This document shows positions 52,442-61,303 of a stretch of DNA of 64,000 nt, piece by piece. The stretch comes from Mariprofundus sp. NF. Lineage in GTDB: Bacteria > Pseudomonadota > Zetaproteobacteria > Mariprofundales > Mariprofundaceae. The notes beneath the pieces were generated by a model. It searched no databases. It was given only the letters and a program-made list of their open reading frames with translations, and was not told the origin of the DNA. Positions within the stretch are counted from its first letter, which is position 1. Every line of letters begins with the position of its first letter. Where the stretch lies: positions 1 through 64,000 of the forward strand of contig NZ_VWNC01000001.1 in assembly GCF_013387455.1 (NCBI RefSeq). Reading direction: 5' to 3'. Position numbers and translations under genes: made by a program.

Positions 52442-53166
52442 GTTTTATTGGTTTCCTTATTCACGCCTGTTTTAGATGTCGGTGAATTATCATATTCACT
52501 GGCCAGTAGATAAACTCGGTTTAAATCCTCTTCACTGATATCAATGAAAGAATCAATCTGTCGTAAAGCATGCTCGATGCTTTGATGTGAGAGCCGGGCT
52601 GACTCATTGGCGGCCGTTCTGTTTTTTGTTTCGATTTTAGCCAGTCTGGCCGGGTATCTCCGCCATTTGAATAAGAAGTTAAATAGTACGGCAACCGAAA
52701 AAATGACCAGCACATTGAGCAATACCGGCGTGATAACATATTGAAAACCGAGCGATTCGACTGCTGAACCGCCAACCACAGCCGATAGTGCTGTGGCACC
52801 ACCGGGTGGATGGATACATTTCAGGTAATACATGATGGTCACGGAGAGCCCGACAGCCGCTGCAGCGGCGATGAATGTATCTGGAATCAATTGGGCGCAG
52901 GCCACGCCGATGCAGGCGGAGATAAGATTGCCGCCAAACAGTGGCCAGGGTTGCGACAATGGGCCATGTGGCACTGAAAACAGCAGTACAGTTGCAGCAC
53001 CCATCGAGGTAACAAGCAGAAGAGCATCTTCTCCAAGCATCAGATAGCTGATGTTATAGATGGCGAAAATAGCGATGAAAGCACCAACACCCGAGATCAG
53101 TTTTTCGCTATGACTGGAAGGATTGAGCTCGATGCCAATGAGATCAATTAGAGTTGATCTTCTCAT
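52438..53166 (-). CDS. HPP family integral membrane protein
   Basis: A 242-aa protein with four membrane helices and the HPP family motif (CIHPPGGATALSAVVGG). A SMGAATVLLFSVPHGPLSQPW segment precedes it. A charged helical tail of about 70 aa follows the membrane part. Some members are described as nitrite-transport-related, but the general function is unknown. Confidence 0.88.
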   Translation of the reverse strand: MRRSTLIDLIGIELNPSSHSEKLISGVGAFIAIFAIYNISYLMLGEDALLLVTSMGAATVLLFSVPHGPLSQPWPLFGGNLISACIGVACAQLIPDTFIAAAAAVGLSVTIMYYLKCIHPPGGATALSAVVGGSAVESLGFQYVITPVLLNVLVIFSVAVLFNFLFKWRRYPARLAKIETKNRTAANESARLSHQSIEHALRQIDSFIDISEEDLNRVYLLASEYDNSPTSKTGVNKETNKT

Positions 53167-53198
53167 GCGTCCTACCCTCCTTTAGCTGCTATGATATA

Positions 53199-54107
53199 TT
53201 AACGGTTTACACGCAGGTGGATGACAAAATCTCTTTTGCCGACCGAGGAGCGGCCAGCGAGCAGGGCGGTGCCGAGTCGGCCTGCTTCATTGCTGGATGC
53301 TGCAATGGTTACGGTTTTATCCAGTGGGATGGTCACCTCGGTGGAGGCTCCGGCAATCTCGATGACCGGGTTGTTTTGTAGTTGCGGAGAGGCATTCAGG
53401 CGCATGTTGGCATTGGGTGAGGGCGGGGTGGCAGGATCTCTTGCCGTGCCCAGATCGATAAGCATCTCATGACGTCCGCTTACCTGTGGTTCCAGACGCT
53501 GCATCCACGGGGTGATGCGAACGCGCACCTGATCTGTGCCGACTGGCCATGCGACGACATTGAATCCCGAGGTGATTGGAATCATCTCGACACTGTTGGC
53601 CTGCACGATGCCGTAACCACTGAGCCAGAGGCGGGTCTCGCGGCTGAATGAGCGGATCGTACCTGTCTCTAACCTTGCCGCTTCTGCTGCGCTAATACGC
53701 AGCTGATGCAGGTGACTGCTGTTGTGGTGTTGACTGTTTTTCCCGAGTGCCAGCTGTACCCAGCCGCCGGGCAGTTTGCCAAGTCTGACTGCACCTGAGG
53801 CGCGAGCGTTGGCGATGATCCTGCTGCTGATATCCTCGATCTCAACTACGGCGGTGAATTGAGGTGCGGGTTGATCCAGTTTCTTAAGCAGTGCTTTGGC
53901 TTTATTGATGTGTTGCCTGTCATCCTCAATCACGAGCATACGCCGGGACGGAATCGGGGCGATTTTACCATTGGCAGAGAGCTGGCTTCGTACTGCTTCT
54001 GCAGCATCGGAGATCGGCAGATAATAGACTTCGAGGGCTTCAGTGGCAGCCGCCGCTGATGTGCTCATGCCGCAGAGCAGCAGCAGGCTCAGCAGCAGCC
54101 GTTTCAC
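53199..54107 (-). CDS. Exported secretin-N-like protein
   Basis: A 302-aa protein with a signal peptide (1-20) followed by an N-terminal domain like the N0/Secretin_N domain of secretins (EALEVYYLPISDAAEAVRSQL, then RRMLVIEDDRQHINKAKALLKKLD). The rest is beta-rich, without a secretin pore segment. It overlaps the cation efflux gene by 4 nt (ATGA). It may be a truncated or accessory secretin-like lattice protein; no type II or IV pilus genes are nearby. Confidence 0.7.
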   Translation of the reverse strand: MKRLLLSLLLLCGMSTSAAAATEALEVYYLPISDAAEAVRSQLSANGKIAPIPSRRMLVIEDDRQHINKAKALLKKLDQPAPQFTAVVEIEDISSRIIANARASGAVRLGKLPGGWVQLALGKNSQHHNSSHLHQLRISAAEAARLETGTIRSFSRETRLWLSGYGIVQANSVEMIPITSGFNVVAWPVGTDQVRVRITPWMQRLEPQVSGRHEMLIDLGTARDPATPPSPNANMRLNASPQLQNNPVIEIAGASTEVTIPLDKTVTIAASSNEAGRLGTALLAGRSSVGKRDFVIHLRVNR

Positions 54108-55012
54108 TCGGCAAACTCCGGATGCTGCTCAACCAGGCTGGCCGGATCTTCGTGGATAATTATCTCCGCCCCCGGATATTCCGCCAGGAGTAGTGCTTCT
54201 ACTTCATCTGAGATCGTGTGTGCCTGCATAAGAGTTAAACTATCGTCCAATTCAAGGTGAAGTTGAATAAAAATGGTCATGCCGGACGTGCGGGTGCGCA
54301 GATCATGCATGCCGAGTGCCTTGGGATGACCGCGTACGATGGCCTTAATTTTCTGGCGATCCTCATCAGGCATTTCACGATCCATCAGCAGACCCAGTGA
54401 CTCCTGCACAATCTCCCATGCACTGTAGAGGATATAACCGGCAATCAGCAGGGCGAAGAGTGGATCAAAACCGGCCCAGCCGTAGTAGGCCAGCAGCAGA
54501 GCGATGATGACGCTGCCGTTAACCAGAAGGTCGGTTTTGTAGTGCAGGCGATCCGCTTTGATGGCGGTGGAGTCTGTTTTATTGATAACATGTTGCTGGA
54601 ACATCATCAGGCCATAGGTGGCGACAATGGAGACAACCATAATGGCGACACCGACAGGCATCTCTGAGATCGGTTGCGGATTCCAGAAGTGAGAGATCGC
54701 CTCAAGCAGTAGAAACAGCGCTGAACCGGTAATAAAGGTGGCCTGACCAAGGCCGGCCAGCGCTTCAGCTTTACCGTGACCAAAGCGGTGCTGCTTATCG
54801 GCCGGAGCCAGAGCGTGGCGAACAGCAACCAGATTAATGATCGAGGCGAGTGCATCCAGACAGGAGTCGATGAGGGTGGCCATCAGACTGACCGAATCGG
54901 TCATCAGCCAGGCGACCATTTTGCAGATAATCAGGGTAAGGGCGACCGATGTTGAGGCGTAGGTCGCCAGCTTCATCAGCCGTGCTTTTTCCTCGGAGGA
55001 GATGGAATTCAT
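54104..55012 (-). CDS. Cation diffusion facilitator (FieF-like efflux transporter)
   Basis: A 302-aa, six-helix CDF transporter of the FieF/YiiP type with a C-terminal cytoplasmic ferredoxin-like domain. The metal-site helices contain DSVSLMATLIDSCLD and HRFGHGKAEALAGL; the C-terminal part has HDLRTRTSG and HLELDDSLTL. It likely exports zinc or iron. The start is taken at the ATG at 55012, as the frame continuing to 55078 lacks a start signal. It is co-transcribed with the secretin-N-like gene. Confidence 0.93.
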   Translation of the reverse strand: MNSISSEEKARLMKLATYASTSVALTLIICKMVAWLMTDSVSLMATLIDSCLDALASIINLVAVRHALAPADKQHRFGHGKAEALAGLGQATFITGSALFLLLEAISHFWNPQPISEMPVGVAIMVVSIVATYGLMMFQQHVINKTDSTAIKADRLHYKTDLLVNGSVIIALLLAYYGWAGFDPLFALLIAGYILYSAWEIVQESLGLLMDREMPDEDRQKIKAIVRGHPKALGMHDLRTRTSGMTIFIQLHLELDDSLTLMQAHTISDEVEALLLAEYPGAEIIIHEDPASLVEQHPEFAE

Positions 55013-55111
55013 GCGGATATGATGCCCGATTCCACCGTTGAATAAAACCGTATTCCTCCAGTTGCAAAGCAAAGGCATGACATCACCAATTTCTCAGACC
55101 ATGATAGTGGC

Positions 55112-55654
55112 ATGCGATGGATCAACTCTCCTCATCAGAATGAGCGCCCGCCCGGTATGGCGGTTGATATGATTGTGTTGCATGCGATCAGCCTTCCGGC
55201 GGGGCAGTTTGAGATGGGCTATATCGAGGATCTATTTATGGACCGGCTTGATTGCAGTGTTCACCCCTCATTTGCAGATCTGCAGGAATTAAAGGTTTCG
55301 GCCCACTTCGTGGTTGATCGCAAGGGTGGCATTACCCAGTTTGTTCCCTGTCAGCGTCGGGCCTGGCATGCAGGTGTCTCATCATGGCATGAGCGTGAGG
55401 GGTGTAACGATTTTGCCATTGGCATCGAGATGATCGGTGATGAAACGCATCCCTTTACACAGCCGCAGTACCGGGAAACAGCGCGGCTCTGCCGGCAACT
55501 GATGCAACACTTTCCAGCTATTAATAGGCAACGTATTGTCGGCCATCAGGATATCGCACCGGGCCGCAAATGGGACCCCGGAAAACAGTGGAGCTGGTCG
55601 AAATTTGATCGCTCGCTGAGCAGGATCAGGCGTTTACATCTGGAGGTGAAATGA
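55112..55654 (+). CDS. ampD: N-acetyl-anhydromuramyl-L-alanine amidase
   Basis: A 180-aa zinc amidase that cleaves the peptide from anhydro-muropeptides in cell-wall recycling. Zinc ligands H24 (VLHAISLP), H145 (VGHQDI) and D155 (KWDPG), and E107 as catalytic helper, are present. No signal peptide, so it is cytoplasmic as expected of AmpD. Its stop overlaps the Crp-family regulator start (ATGA). Confidence 0.95.
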   Translation: MRWINSPHQNERPPGMAVDMIVLHAISLPAGQFEMGYIEDLFMDRLDCSVHPSFADLQELKVSAHFVVDRKGGITQFVPCQRRAWHAGVSSWHEREGCNDFAIGIEMIGDETHPFTQPQYRETARLCRQLMQHFPAINRQRIVGHQDIAPGRKWDPGKQWSWSKFDRSLSRIRRLHLEVK

Positions 55655-56313
55655 GCATAGATAACTGGCTTTCTCTTTTTCCGGCACTAACGGGACTCTC
55701 CGGGGCAGTGAGCCATGAGCTTGCCGCACTGAAAACCATGAAGGTGCCCAAAGGCACAGTATTGTTTCGCGATGGTGACGCCTGTCAGGGTTATGTGTTT
55801 GTGCTCGATGGCTCAGTGCGCGTGCAGAAGATGGATAGTGAGGGGCGCGAGATTGTGCTCTACCGGGTTGAGGATGGGCAGACCTGTATGTTGACCACCT
55901 CCTGTCTGTTGGGCGGTAAACTTTATCCTGCCGAGGGCATTGCCGAAGTGGATACCGAACTGGCTCTGATCCCGGCCAGCCGCTTTGATGAGCTGCTCTC
56001 AGACAGCGCTTTTCGTAAATTTACACTGGGCATGATCTCGGATCGTGTGGCCGATCTGATGGCGTTGATTGAGGATGTTGCATTTGGACGTATGGATGTT
56101 CGCTTGGCTTGCCGCCTGCTCGAACTTGATGACGGTAGCCATGCACTGCGCCTGACCCACCAGCAACTGGCGACCGAACTGGGTACAGCGCGTGAAGTGG
56201 TCAGTCGTATTCTTAAGGATTTCGAGCGTCGTTCACTGGTGATGCTCAAACGTGGCGAAGTGCGTCTCTCCGACCTTTCAGCCATGAAACGGCTGGCGAA
56301 AGAGGTTGTGTGA
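55651..56313 (+). CDS. Crp/Fnr family transcription regulator
   Basis: A 220-aa regulator with an N-terminal cyclic-nucleotide-binding-like beta roll and a C-terminal winged helix. The recognition helix R181-E182-V-V-S-R186 matches the CRP residues that read GTGA half-sites, not the FNR type. The cAMP phosphate-binding loop of CRP (an E-x7-RSA pattern) is absent, so the effector is probably not cAMP; C45, C79 and C85 could be involved in sensing. It overlaps ampD and lies 75 bp upstream of the DUF2892 gene, its likely target. Confidence 0.9.
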   Translation: MSIDNWLSLFPALTGLSGAVSHELAALKTMKVPKGTVLFRDGDACQGYVFVLDGSVRVQKMDSEGREIVLYRVEDGQTCMLTTSCLLGGKLYPAEGIAEVDTELALIPASRFDELLSDSAFRKFTLGMISDRVADLMALIEDVAFGRMDVRLACRLLELDDGSHALRLTHQQLATELGTAREVVSRILKDFERRSLVMLKRGEVRLSDLSAMKRLAKEVV

Positions 56314-56350
56314 CAATATCACGGAACTATAATATATAGAGGTCTATAAT
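56309..56350 (+). promoter_or_regulatory. Crp-type operator and promoter of the DUF2892 gene
   Basis: TGTGA-N5-TCACG at 56309-56323 overlaps the regulator's stop codon. Two TATAAT sequences follow, at 56328-56333 and 56345-56350. If the second is the -10, the palindrome centre (56316) falls at about -41, the class II activator position. The half-site spacing is 5 bp rather than the canonical 6. Confidence 0.55.
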
Positions 56351-56388
56351 CCCTCCATCAGCAACGAGATTCTCAGTGGAGGTTTAAT

Positions 56389-56604
56389 ATGAAAGCAAAT
56401 GTAGGAACAATTGATCGGGTTTTACGACTGGTGGTAGGTGCAGCAGCGATTGCGTTTGGTTATATGGGCGGTCTGGCAGCACCATGGAATATGGTGGCGA
56501 TTGCAGCAGGCAGTGTATTTGTACTGACAGCAGTGATTAAGTTCTGCCCGCTTTATCTCATCGTAGGAGCAAACAGTTGCGGTGTTAAATCAGCGGACAG
56601 TTAA
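56389..56604 (+). CDS. DUF2892 (YgaP-type) small membrane protein
   Basis: A 71-aa protein with two membrane helices and the DUF2892 pattern: MKANVGTIDRVLRLVVGAAAI, then KFCPLYLIVGANSC. It has two cysteines (FCPLY and NSC). This family occurs alone or fused to rhodanese domains; function unknown. Ribosome site GGAGG. It is the probable target of the upstream Crp-family regulator and ends at a strong terminator. Confidence 0.9.
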   Translation: MKANVGTIDRVLRLVVGAAAIAFGYMGGLAAPWNMVAIAAGSVFVLTAVIKFCPLYLIVGANSCGVKSADS

Positions 56605-56624
56605 GGTAAAAGTTCTGTCTATTA

Positions 56625-56651
56625 AAGCGGCCCTTTGGGGCCGTTTTTTTT
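56625..56651 (+). terminator. Terminator of the DUF2892 gene
   Basis: CGGCCC, 4-nt loop, GGGCCG, then eight T residues, 23 bp after the stop. Confidence 0.93.
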
Positions 56652-57705
56652 ATGCTGCTGACTTGCGTCGACGCGCCACTTCGGTTTTCAGCTGGCCACA
56701 GGCAGCTGAAATCTCATTGCCGCGTGAAGAGCGAACCACAGCGACGATCTTTGCCGCGACCAGTATCTCACGAAAGGCAGAGACTGCCGTGTCATCAGGA
56801 CTCTGAAATGGCGAGCCTTCAAAGGCATTGAATGGCAACAGGTTCACTGTGCAGCCCATGCCTTTAACCAATTCGCATAGGCGATGGGCATCTTCAGTCG
56901 TGTCATTGATACCGGCCAGCATCACATATTCAATCAGCACCCGTTTGTTGCCGCGTGCTTTGATATAAGCGCGCACTGCATCCAGCAGCTCATGAATCGG
57001 ATACTTGCGGTTAATCGGGATTATCCGGTCACGCACCTCATCGGTGGTGGCATTGAGTGAAACAGCCAGATTGCACGGTAGCTTATCTTCGATCATTCTG
57101 TAGATGGCTGGAACCATGCCTGAGGTGGAGAGGGTGATGCGGTTGGGTGAGAAGGCCATGCCTTTCGGATTGGCGGCAATCGAGAGGAAGCGCGCCACCT
57201 CATCGTAGTTATGCAGCGGTTCACCCATGCCCATCAATACCAGATTGCGCACCTTGAAATCACCGGTCTTCTGGCCTGCAATCACCTGCGCAGCCATCTC
57301 GGCTGCAGAGAGATTACGCGTCAGACCTGCGGTTGCGGTCAGGCAGAAGGTGCAGCCAACCGCACAGCCAACCTGGGTTGAGATGCACTGGGTGAGACGA
57401 CCCGGCCCCTGAATCAGTACCGTCTCCACCTCTCTGCCATCGGGCATCTTCAGCAGCAGTTTACGGGTGCCATCCTCAGCCTGTTGTAGCGCGGTGCATT
57501 CGGGCTCAAACATAGAGGTATGTTCGGCCAGATAGCTGCGCAGGATATTCGGTAGTTCGGGGATGGCACTGATATCACTGTTATAGTGGCGAAACAGGGA
57601 GGCAACGATGCGCTCGGCATGCACCGGTTTGGCACCGGCATCATGGCAGAGCTGAACCATCTGCTCAAAGCTCATGCCGATCAGTGGCGGAAGATTACTT
57701 TTCAT
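56650..57705 (-). CDS. rlmN: Dual-specificity 23S rRNA/tRNA methyltransferase RlmN
   Basis: A radical-SAM methylase of 351 aa that methylates A2503 of 23S rRNA and A37 of some tRNAs. The radical-SAM motif CTFCLTATAG and the conserved GMGEPLHNYDEV and PINRKYP segments are present, as is the C-terminal cysteine. A frame upstream to 57741 would begin inside the fdxA terminator, so I take the ATG at 57705; it has no clear Shine-Dalgarno. Confidence 0.95.
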   Translation of the reverse strand: MKSNLPPLIGMSFEQMVQLCHDAGAKPVHAERIVASLFRHYNSDISAIPELPNILRSYLAEHTSMFEPECTALQQAEDGTRKLLLKMPDGREVETVLIQGPGRLTQCISTQVGCAVGCTFCLTATAGLTRNLSAAEMAAQVIAGQKTGDFKVRNLVLMGMGEPLHNYDEVARFLSIAANPKGMAFSPNRITLSTSGMVPAIYRMIEDKLPCNLAVSLNATTDEVRDRIIPINRKYPIHELLDAVRAYIKARGNKRVLIEYVMLAGINDTTEDAHRLCELVKGMGCTVNLLPFNAFEGSPFQSPDDTAVSAFREILVAAKIVAVVRSSRGNEISAACGQLKTEVARRRKSAA

Positions 57706-57713
57706 AGGGGAAA

Positions 57714-57748
57714 TAAAAAACGCATGTGCAGTTGCCCGCACATGCGTC
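57714..57748 (-). terminator. fdxA terminator
   Basis: On the minus strand CGCATGTGC, 8-nt loop, GCACATGCG, then a T run. It lies between fdxA and rlmN. Confidence 0.92.
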
Positions 57749-57771
57749 TGAAATTATCGATCCTGTAGAGA

Positions 57772-58116
57772 TCAGAGACCGTATTTGGCCTTATTCTGAG
57801 CCACTTCTTCAGCTGATGGCGGGGTATGATCTTTCACTTCAGCCAGATCAAACTTTTCGCGTTCATCATCACAGAGCTCATTCAGCGCGAGATCAGATTC
57901 AAACACCTCAGGCACATCCTCTTCAGGGTAGATCGCTTCCCATGGGCACTCTGGCTCACAGACCGCACAGTCGATGCACTCTTCCGGAGAGATGTAGAGC
58001 ATGTTCGGGGTTTCATCGTTGATCTCTTTCGGCTGATAGAAACAGTCAACCGGACATACCGCAACACAGGCGGTATCGACACAATCTTTACACAGTTGGG
58101 TGACTATAAATGCCAT
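57772..58116 (-). CDS. fdxA: 7Fe ferredoxin (3Fe-4S + 4Fe-4S)
   Basis: A 114-aa electron carrier of the FdxA type. Cysteines C9, C12, C17, C21 and C25 belong to the first cluster region and C47-x2-C50-x2-C53-x3-C57 binds the [4Fe-4S]. The long acidic tail is typical. The N-terminal VTQLCKDCVDTACVAVCP matches proteobacterial FdxA. Monocistronic, with GAGGTAA before the ATG. Confidence 0.95.
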   Translation of the reverse strand: MAFIVTQLCKDCVDTACVAVCPVDCFYQPKEINDETPNMLYISPEECIDCAVCEPECPWEAIYPEEDVPEVFESDLALNELCDDEREKFDLAEVKDHTPPSAEEVAQNKAKYGL

Positions 58117-58185
58117 GGGTTATTACCTCACTCACAAATTCGGCGCGCAGACTAACAAGGGCAGGCGAATATGGCTATATGCGGA

Positions 58186-60120
58186 TCAATGCGACCGGTT
58201 CAGGCTCACTTTTTCCAGTTCGCCACCGATCCTTGCGATCATGCTGCCCGGTGTTTTTTCCTGTCGCCACTCATAGACGGTGACAAAAGCCATCACCTGC
58301 TGCACATAACGGCGTGTCTCATTAAACGGTATCGCTTCAACCCACGCTTCAGGAGCAGAGAACGGCGTGCGCTCCAGCCAGCTTGATACCCGATGTGGGC
58401 CTGCATTGTAGGCCGCTGCCGCCAGCGCCAGCGAGCCAAAGCGCTGTTTCATGTCGGCCAGATAGGTTGAACCGAGACGAATATTAACCTCAGGGGAGAA
58501 GAGGTCGGGATGACGAGAGCGCAGTTTAAGTTGTTTGGCGACGGCCCTGGCGGTGCGTGGCATCAGCTGCATCAGACCTTTGGCTCCCACATAGGATACA
58601 GCCTGAGAATTAAAGGCCGACTCCTGCCTGATAATGCTCCAGATCTCGGATGAGGTGAGGCCGCTCTCAATCGATGCGGATCTGACCTCCTCCTCAAAAC
58701 CCAGTGGAAAACGCGATTCAAGTGCATCAAGGCTGTCGGATTTAAAGGCGGAACGAATCGTCTGATCAAACCAGCCCCAGTGGTTAGCAAGATTGGTGGC
58801 CGCGGCCCACTGCTCTTTGGATGCATCTTGCAGGGCAAAGTGCCATTCACGGCTGGCTTTGTTGTTGTTGCCAAGCTGTAGCCACTCATAAGCGCGATGC
58901 ACTGCTTTCATCTCGGCTATCTCAGCAGTGGCACTATCGGGTGCATCAATGTTGCTGTTTTCCAGCTTAAGTGGGATGCCGAGTCTTTCGGAGGCAAGAA
59001 AGCTGTAGTAACCGCGATCATCGGCCAGCATCAGGTAGAGCGGTTCAGCCAGATCAATTCTGCCTGTCAGCTCCAGGGCACGCGCTTTCCAGTAGAGCCA
59101 GTTGCTCTGCTGACGTTCGTTATCGGGCATGGCATCAATGGCGGCAATGGTTTGCGGCCACTGCTGATTGACGATATAGAGGCGAGTCAGCCAGCTGCGG
59201 GTATCTTCGTTCTGTGCCGAAGCAGGCAGGCTGTTCAGCCATGTGATCGCTTCTGGCATATGCCGGCGGGCAGCGCGCAGGGCAATCTGACGCTGCTGAT
59301 CTGCCAGAAAGAGCGGATTTAAATTGGCTGTCTCAGCAAGTGAGAGAATCTGTAACCACGCTTTGGCAGGATCGGAGCGGGCCAGTCGTTTTACACCATC
59401 ATTAAGTATCAACTCGGCAGTGAAGGGTGATATATTGGAAGGAAACTGTTGCAACATCTTTTCAGGATTGTTCTGCATCTTCTGCCAGTAGCTGATCAGT
59501 GATTGCTGATCTTTTGGCAGATGGCGTTTCTCGCCCTTTATCTTTTTCCATTTGCCGCTATTGGCGTAGTGGTCAATGCGCAGCCAGCGTTCATAGAGTG
59601 TGGGGTGCCCGGACCTCTGCCACTGTTGATAGAGCGGATGCGTGTATCCGCTGACTTTTTGTGCTTTGATCCAGCGTTTGGAGAAGAGTGTCAGTGCCTG
59701 TTTTGTGTTGCCATCTTTCCACGCTGCGAGCATGGCAATCTCAGGTGTCCGCTTGCGATCAGCAGGGAATTTTTCAAGCTGCTGGCCAATCTTTTTCCAG
59801 TCACCTTTTTTGGCAAGATGATGAAGCCATGCCACACGCAGGTTGATCGATTCAGGAATATCGGAAAAGTGTTCAACGACATCCTGAACTGTGCTGTCAC
59901 TGCCCTTGGCAAGCGCTTTTCGGGCTTCCCAGATATCGAGATAGGGGGTGAGTGGATAGTCTGGAATTCTGGCTTTCAGGGTTTGATAGGTGGGAAGATC
60001 ATTGCTGTTCAGGGCCGCGCGGGCCTCTTCAAATGTGCTTCGGTTAAGCGTCGGCGTGGCCGCCTGCGCGAAAGATGCACAGAGCAGAGAGACGATGATG
60101 ATCAAGCCGTTTAACCGCAT
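58186..60120 (-). CDS. slt: Soluble lytic murein transglycosylase
   Basis: A 644-aa periplasmic enzyme that cleaves peptidoglycan to 1,6-anhydromuropeptides. Signal peptide (1-20), a long alpha-helical superhelix (TPR-like Slt70 ring) and a C-terminal SLT domain with the catalytic Glu in IIRQESAFNS followed by GAKGLMQLMPRTA and AAAYNAGPHRV. Fits with ampD elsewhere in the window as a turnover/recycling pair. Confidence 0.95.
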   Translation of the reverse strand: MRLNGLIIIVSLLCASFAQAATPTLNRSTFEEARAALNSNDLPTYQTLKARIPDYPLTPYLDIWEARKALAKGSDSTVQDVVEHFSDIPESINLRVAWLHHLAKKGDWKKIGQQLEKFPADRKRTPEIAMLAAWKDGNTKQALTLFSKRWIKAQKVSGYTHPLYQQWQRSGHPTLYERWLRIDHYANSGKWKKIKGEKRHLPKDQQSLISYWQKMQNNPEKMLQQFPSNISPFTAELILNDGVKRLARSDPAKAWLQILSLAETANLNPLFLADQQRQIALRAARRHMPEAITWLNSLPASAQNEDTRSWLTRLYIVNQQWPQTIAAIDAMPDNERQQSNWLYWKARALELTGRIDLAEPLYLMLADDRGYYSFLASERLGIPLKLENSNIDAPDSATAEIAEMKAVHRAYEWLQLGNNNKASREWHFALQDASKEQWAAATNLANHWGWFDQTIRSAFKSDSLDALESRFPLGFEEEVRSASIESGLTSSEIWSIIRQESAFNSQAVSYVGAKGLMQLMPRTARAVAKQLKLRSRHPDLFSPEVNIRLGSTYLADMKQRFGSLALAAAAYNAGPHRVSSWLERTPFSAPEAWVEAIPFNETRRYVQQVMAFVTVYEWRQEKTPGSMIARIGGELEKVSLNRSH

Positions 60121-60238
60121 TCCAGCCCCCTTTGATGGCTGCTTCCCGTCGCCTAGCGTAGAGGGTTTGTTTTGTTATTGCCAGTGGTTAGATGATTCGT
60201 GTGTGAAATTGCATCCACAGGGTGAACGTAAGAAGTTG

Positions 60239-60553
60239 TTACATCTTATAAAATGCGAACTCTTCAACAACCCTGCCACCACGGAAATGCTCTTCAATAA
60301 TGCGGTCAATAGCACTCTGATTCAGATTGCAGTACCAGACCCCTTCCGGATAGACCACCATCACAGGCCCCTCAATGCAGACGCCCAGACAACCGGCTCT
60401 GTTCACACGCACCGCATCGGGATCACCGACGACAAGCCCTGCAGCAACAACCTGATCTTTGAGATAGTTGAGTAGCGGCAGGTTTTCACCACAGCTTTTT
60501 CCACAGCACATAATGGCGTGGCGTTTATAGGGCATCATCATCGGTTTTGGCAT
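60239..60553 (-). CDS. Thioredoxin-like [2Fe-2S] ferredoxin
   Basis: A 104-aa protein of the family used in cobalt and siroheme-linked gene clusters. Cluster ligands are C16 or C17, C21, C55 and C59 (MCCGKSC, GCLGVC). It starts 3 bp after the SUMT gene stop with AAGGA upstream. Probably an electron donor for a tetrapyrrole or cobalt reduction step; this is inferred from position. Confidence 0.9.
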   Translation of the reverse strand: MPKPMMMPYKRHAIMCCGKSCGENLPLLNYLKDQVVAAGLVVGDPDAVRVNRAGCLGVCIEGPVMVVYPEGVWYCNLNQSAIDRIIEEHFRGGRVVEEFAFYKM

Positions 60554-60556
60554 GGC

Positions 60557-61303
60557 TTAATCCTTCCAGCTTATTCTTTCGTTCACCACATCACCGATAA
60601 TAATAATCGATGGTGATTGGGCAGTGACATCTCCATTGGCTACCGCTTGCAGGGTGGTCACAATCGTCTGTTCATCATCCAACGTAGCAGCGTGAATAAT
60701 GGCAACTGGTGTCTGTTGTGCAAGGCCCGCCTCAAGCAGCTTCTCGACAATTTGCGGTAGATTCCTGGCTCCCATATAGAAGACCAGCACCGGAAACGCC
60801 TCTACAAGCGCCTGCCAGTCCATGCGACTCTTCTCGCTGGCTTCATGGCCGGTAAGAAAGGCCAGCGTGGCATTGACCGAGCGATCCGTGACCGGAATGC
60901 CGGCCATGGCAGGTGCTGCCACCCCGGATGTAATGCCCGGAATTACCCGGAATTGGACAGAGGCTGCAGCCAGTGCACGCATCTCCTCACCACCCCGGCC
61001 AAAGACAAACGGATCACCGCCTTTCAGGCGCACCACCCGTTTTCCCGCGCTGGCCAGCTCAATCAGTGTCTCACAGATATCATGCTGGCTGGTTGAGGGC
61101 CTGCCACCGCGTTTGCCGGCTTCAATCAGTTCGGCACCGACGGCGGCCATGTTCAGCACCTCTTCAGAGACCAGTGCGTCATATACAATAGCATCGCAGT
61201 CAGCGATCAGTTTTGCGGCAGCCAGCGTGAGCAGTGATGCCGCGCCGGGACCGGCACCGACCAGCGCCACCTCACCGTTAGAGAGTGGTGCATCGAGTTT
61301 CAT
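60557..61303 (-). CDS. cobA: Uroporphyrinogen-III C-methyltransferase
   Basis: A 248-aa SAM-dependent SUMT that methylates uroporphyrinogen III at C2 and C7 to precorrin-2, the branch point to siroheme and cobalamin. SAM-binding (VGAGPGAASLLTLAA), FGRGGEEM and PGITSGVAAPAMAG segments are typical. Its start overlaps the CbiX-like gene by 4 nt. Confidence 0.95.
   Translation of the reverse strand: MKLDAPLSNGEVALVGAGPGAASLLTLAAAKLIADCDAIVYDALVSEEVLNMAAVGAELIEAGKRGGRPSTSQHDICETLIELASAGKRVVRLKGGDPFVFGRGGEEMRALAAASVQFRVIPGITSGVAAPAMAGIPVTDRSVNATLAFLTGHEASEKSRMDWQALVEAFPVLVFYMGARNLPQIVEKLLEAGLAQQTPVAIIHAATLDDEQTIVTTLQAVANGDVTAQSPSIIIIGDVVNERISWKD

Noticed and set aside
57706-57741. Upstream start for rlmN at 57741
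   Set aside because: This ATG lies within the stem of the fdxA terminator; the added residues are just the hairpin read as codons.
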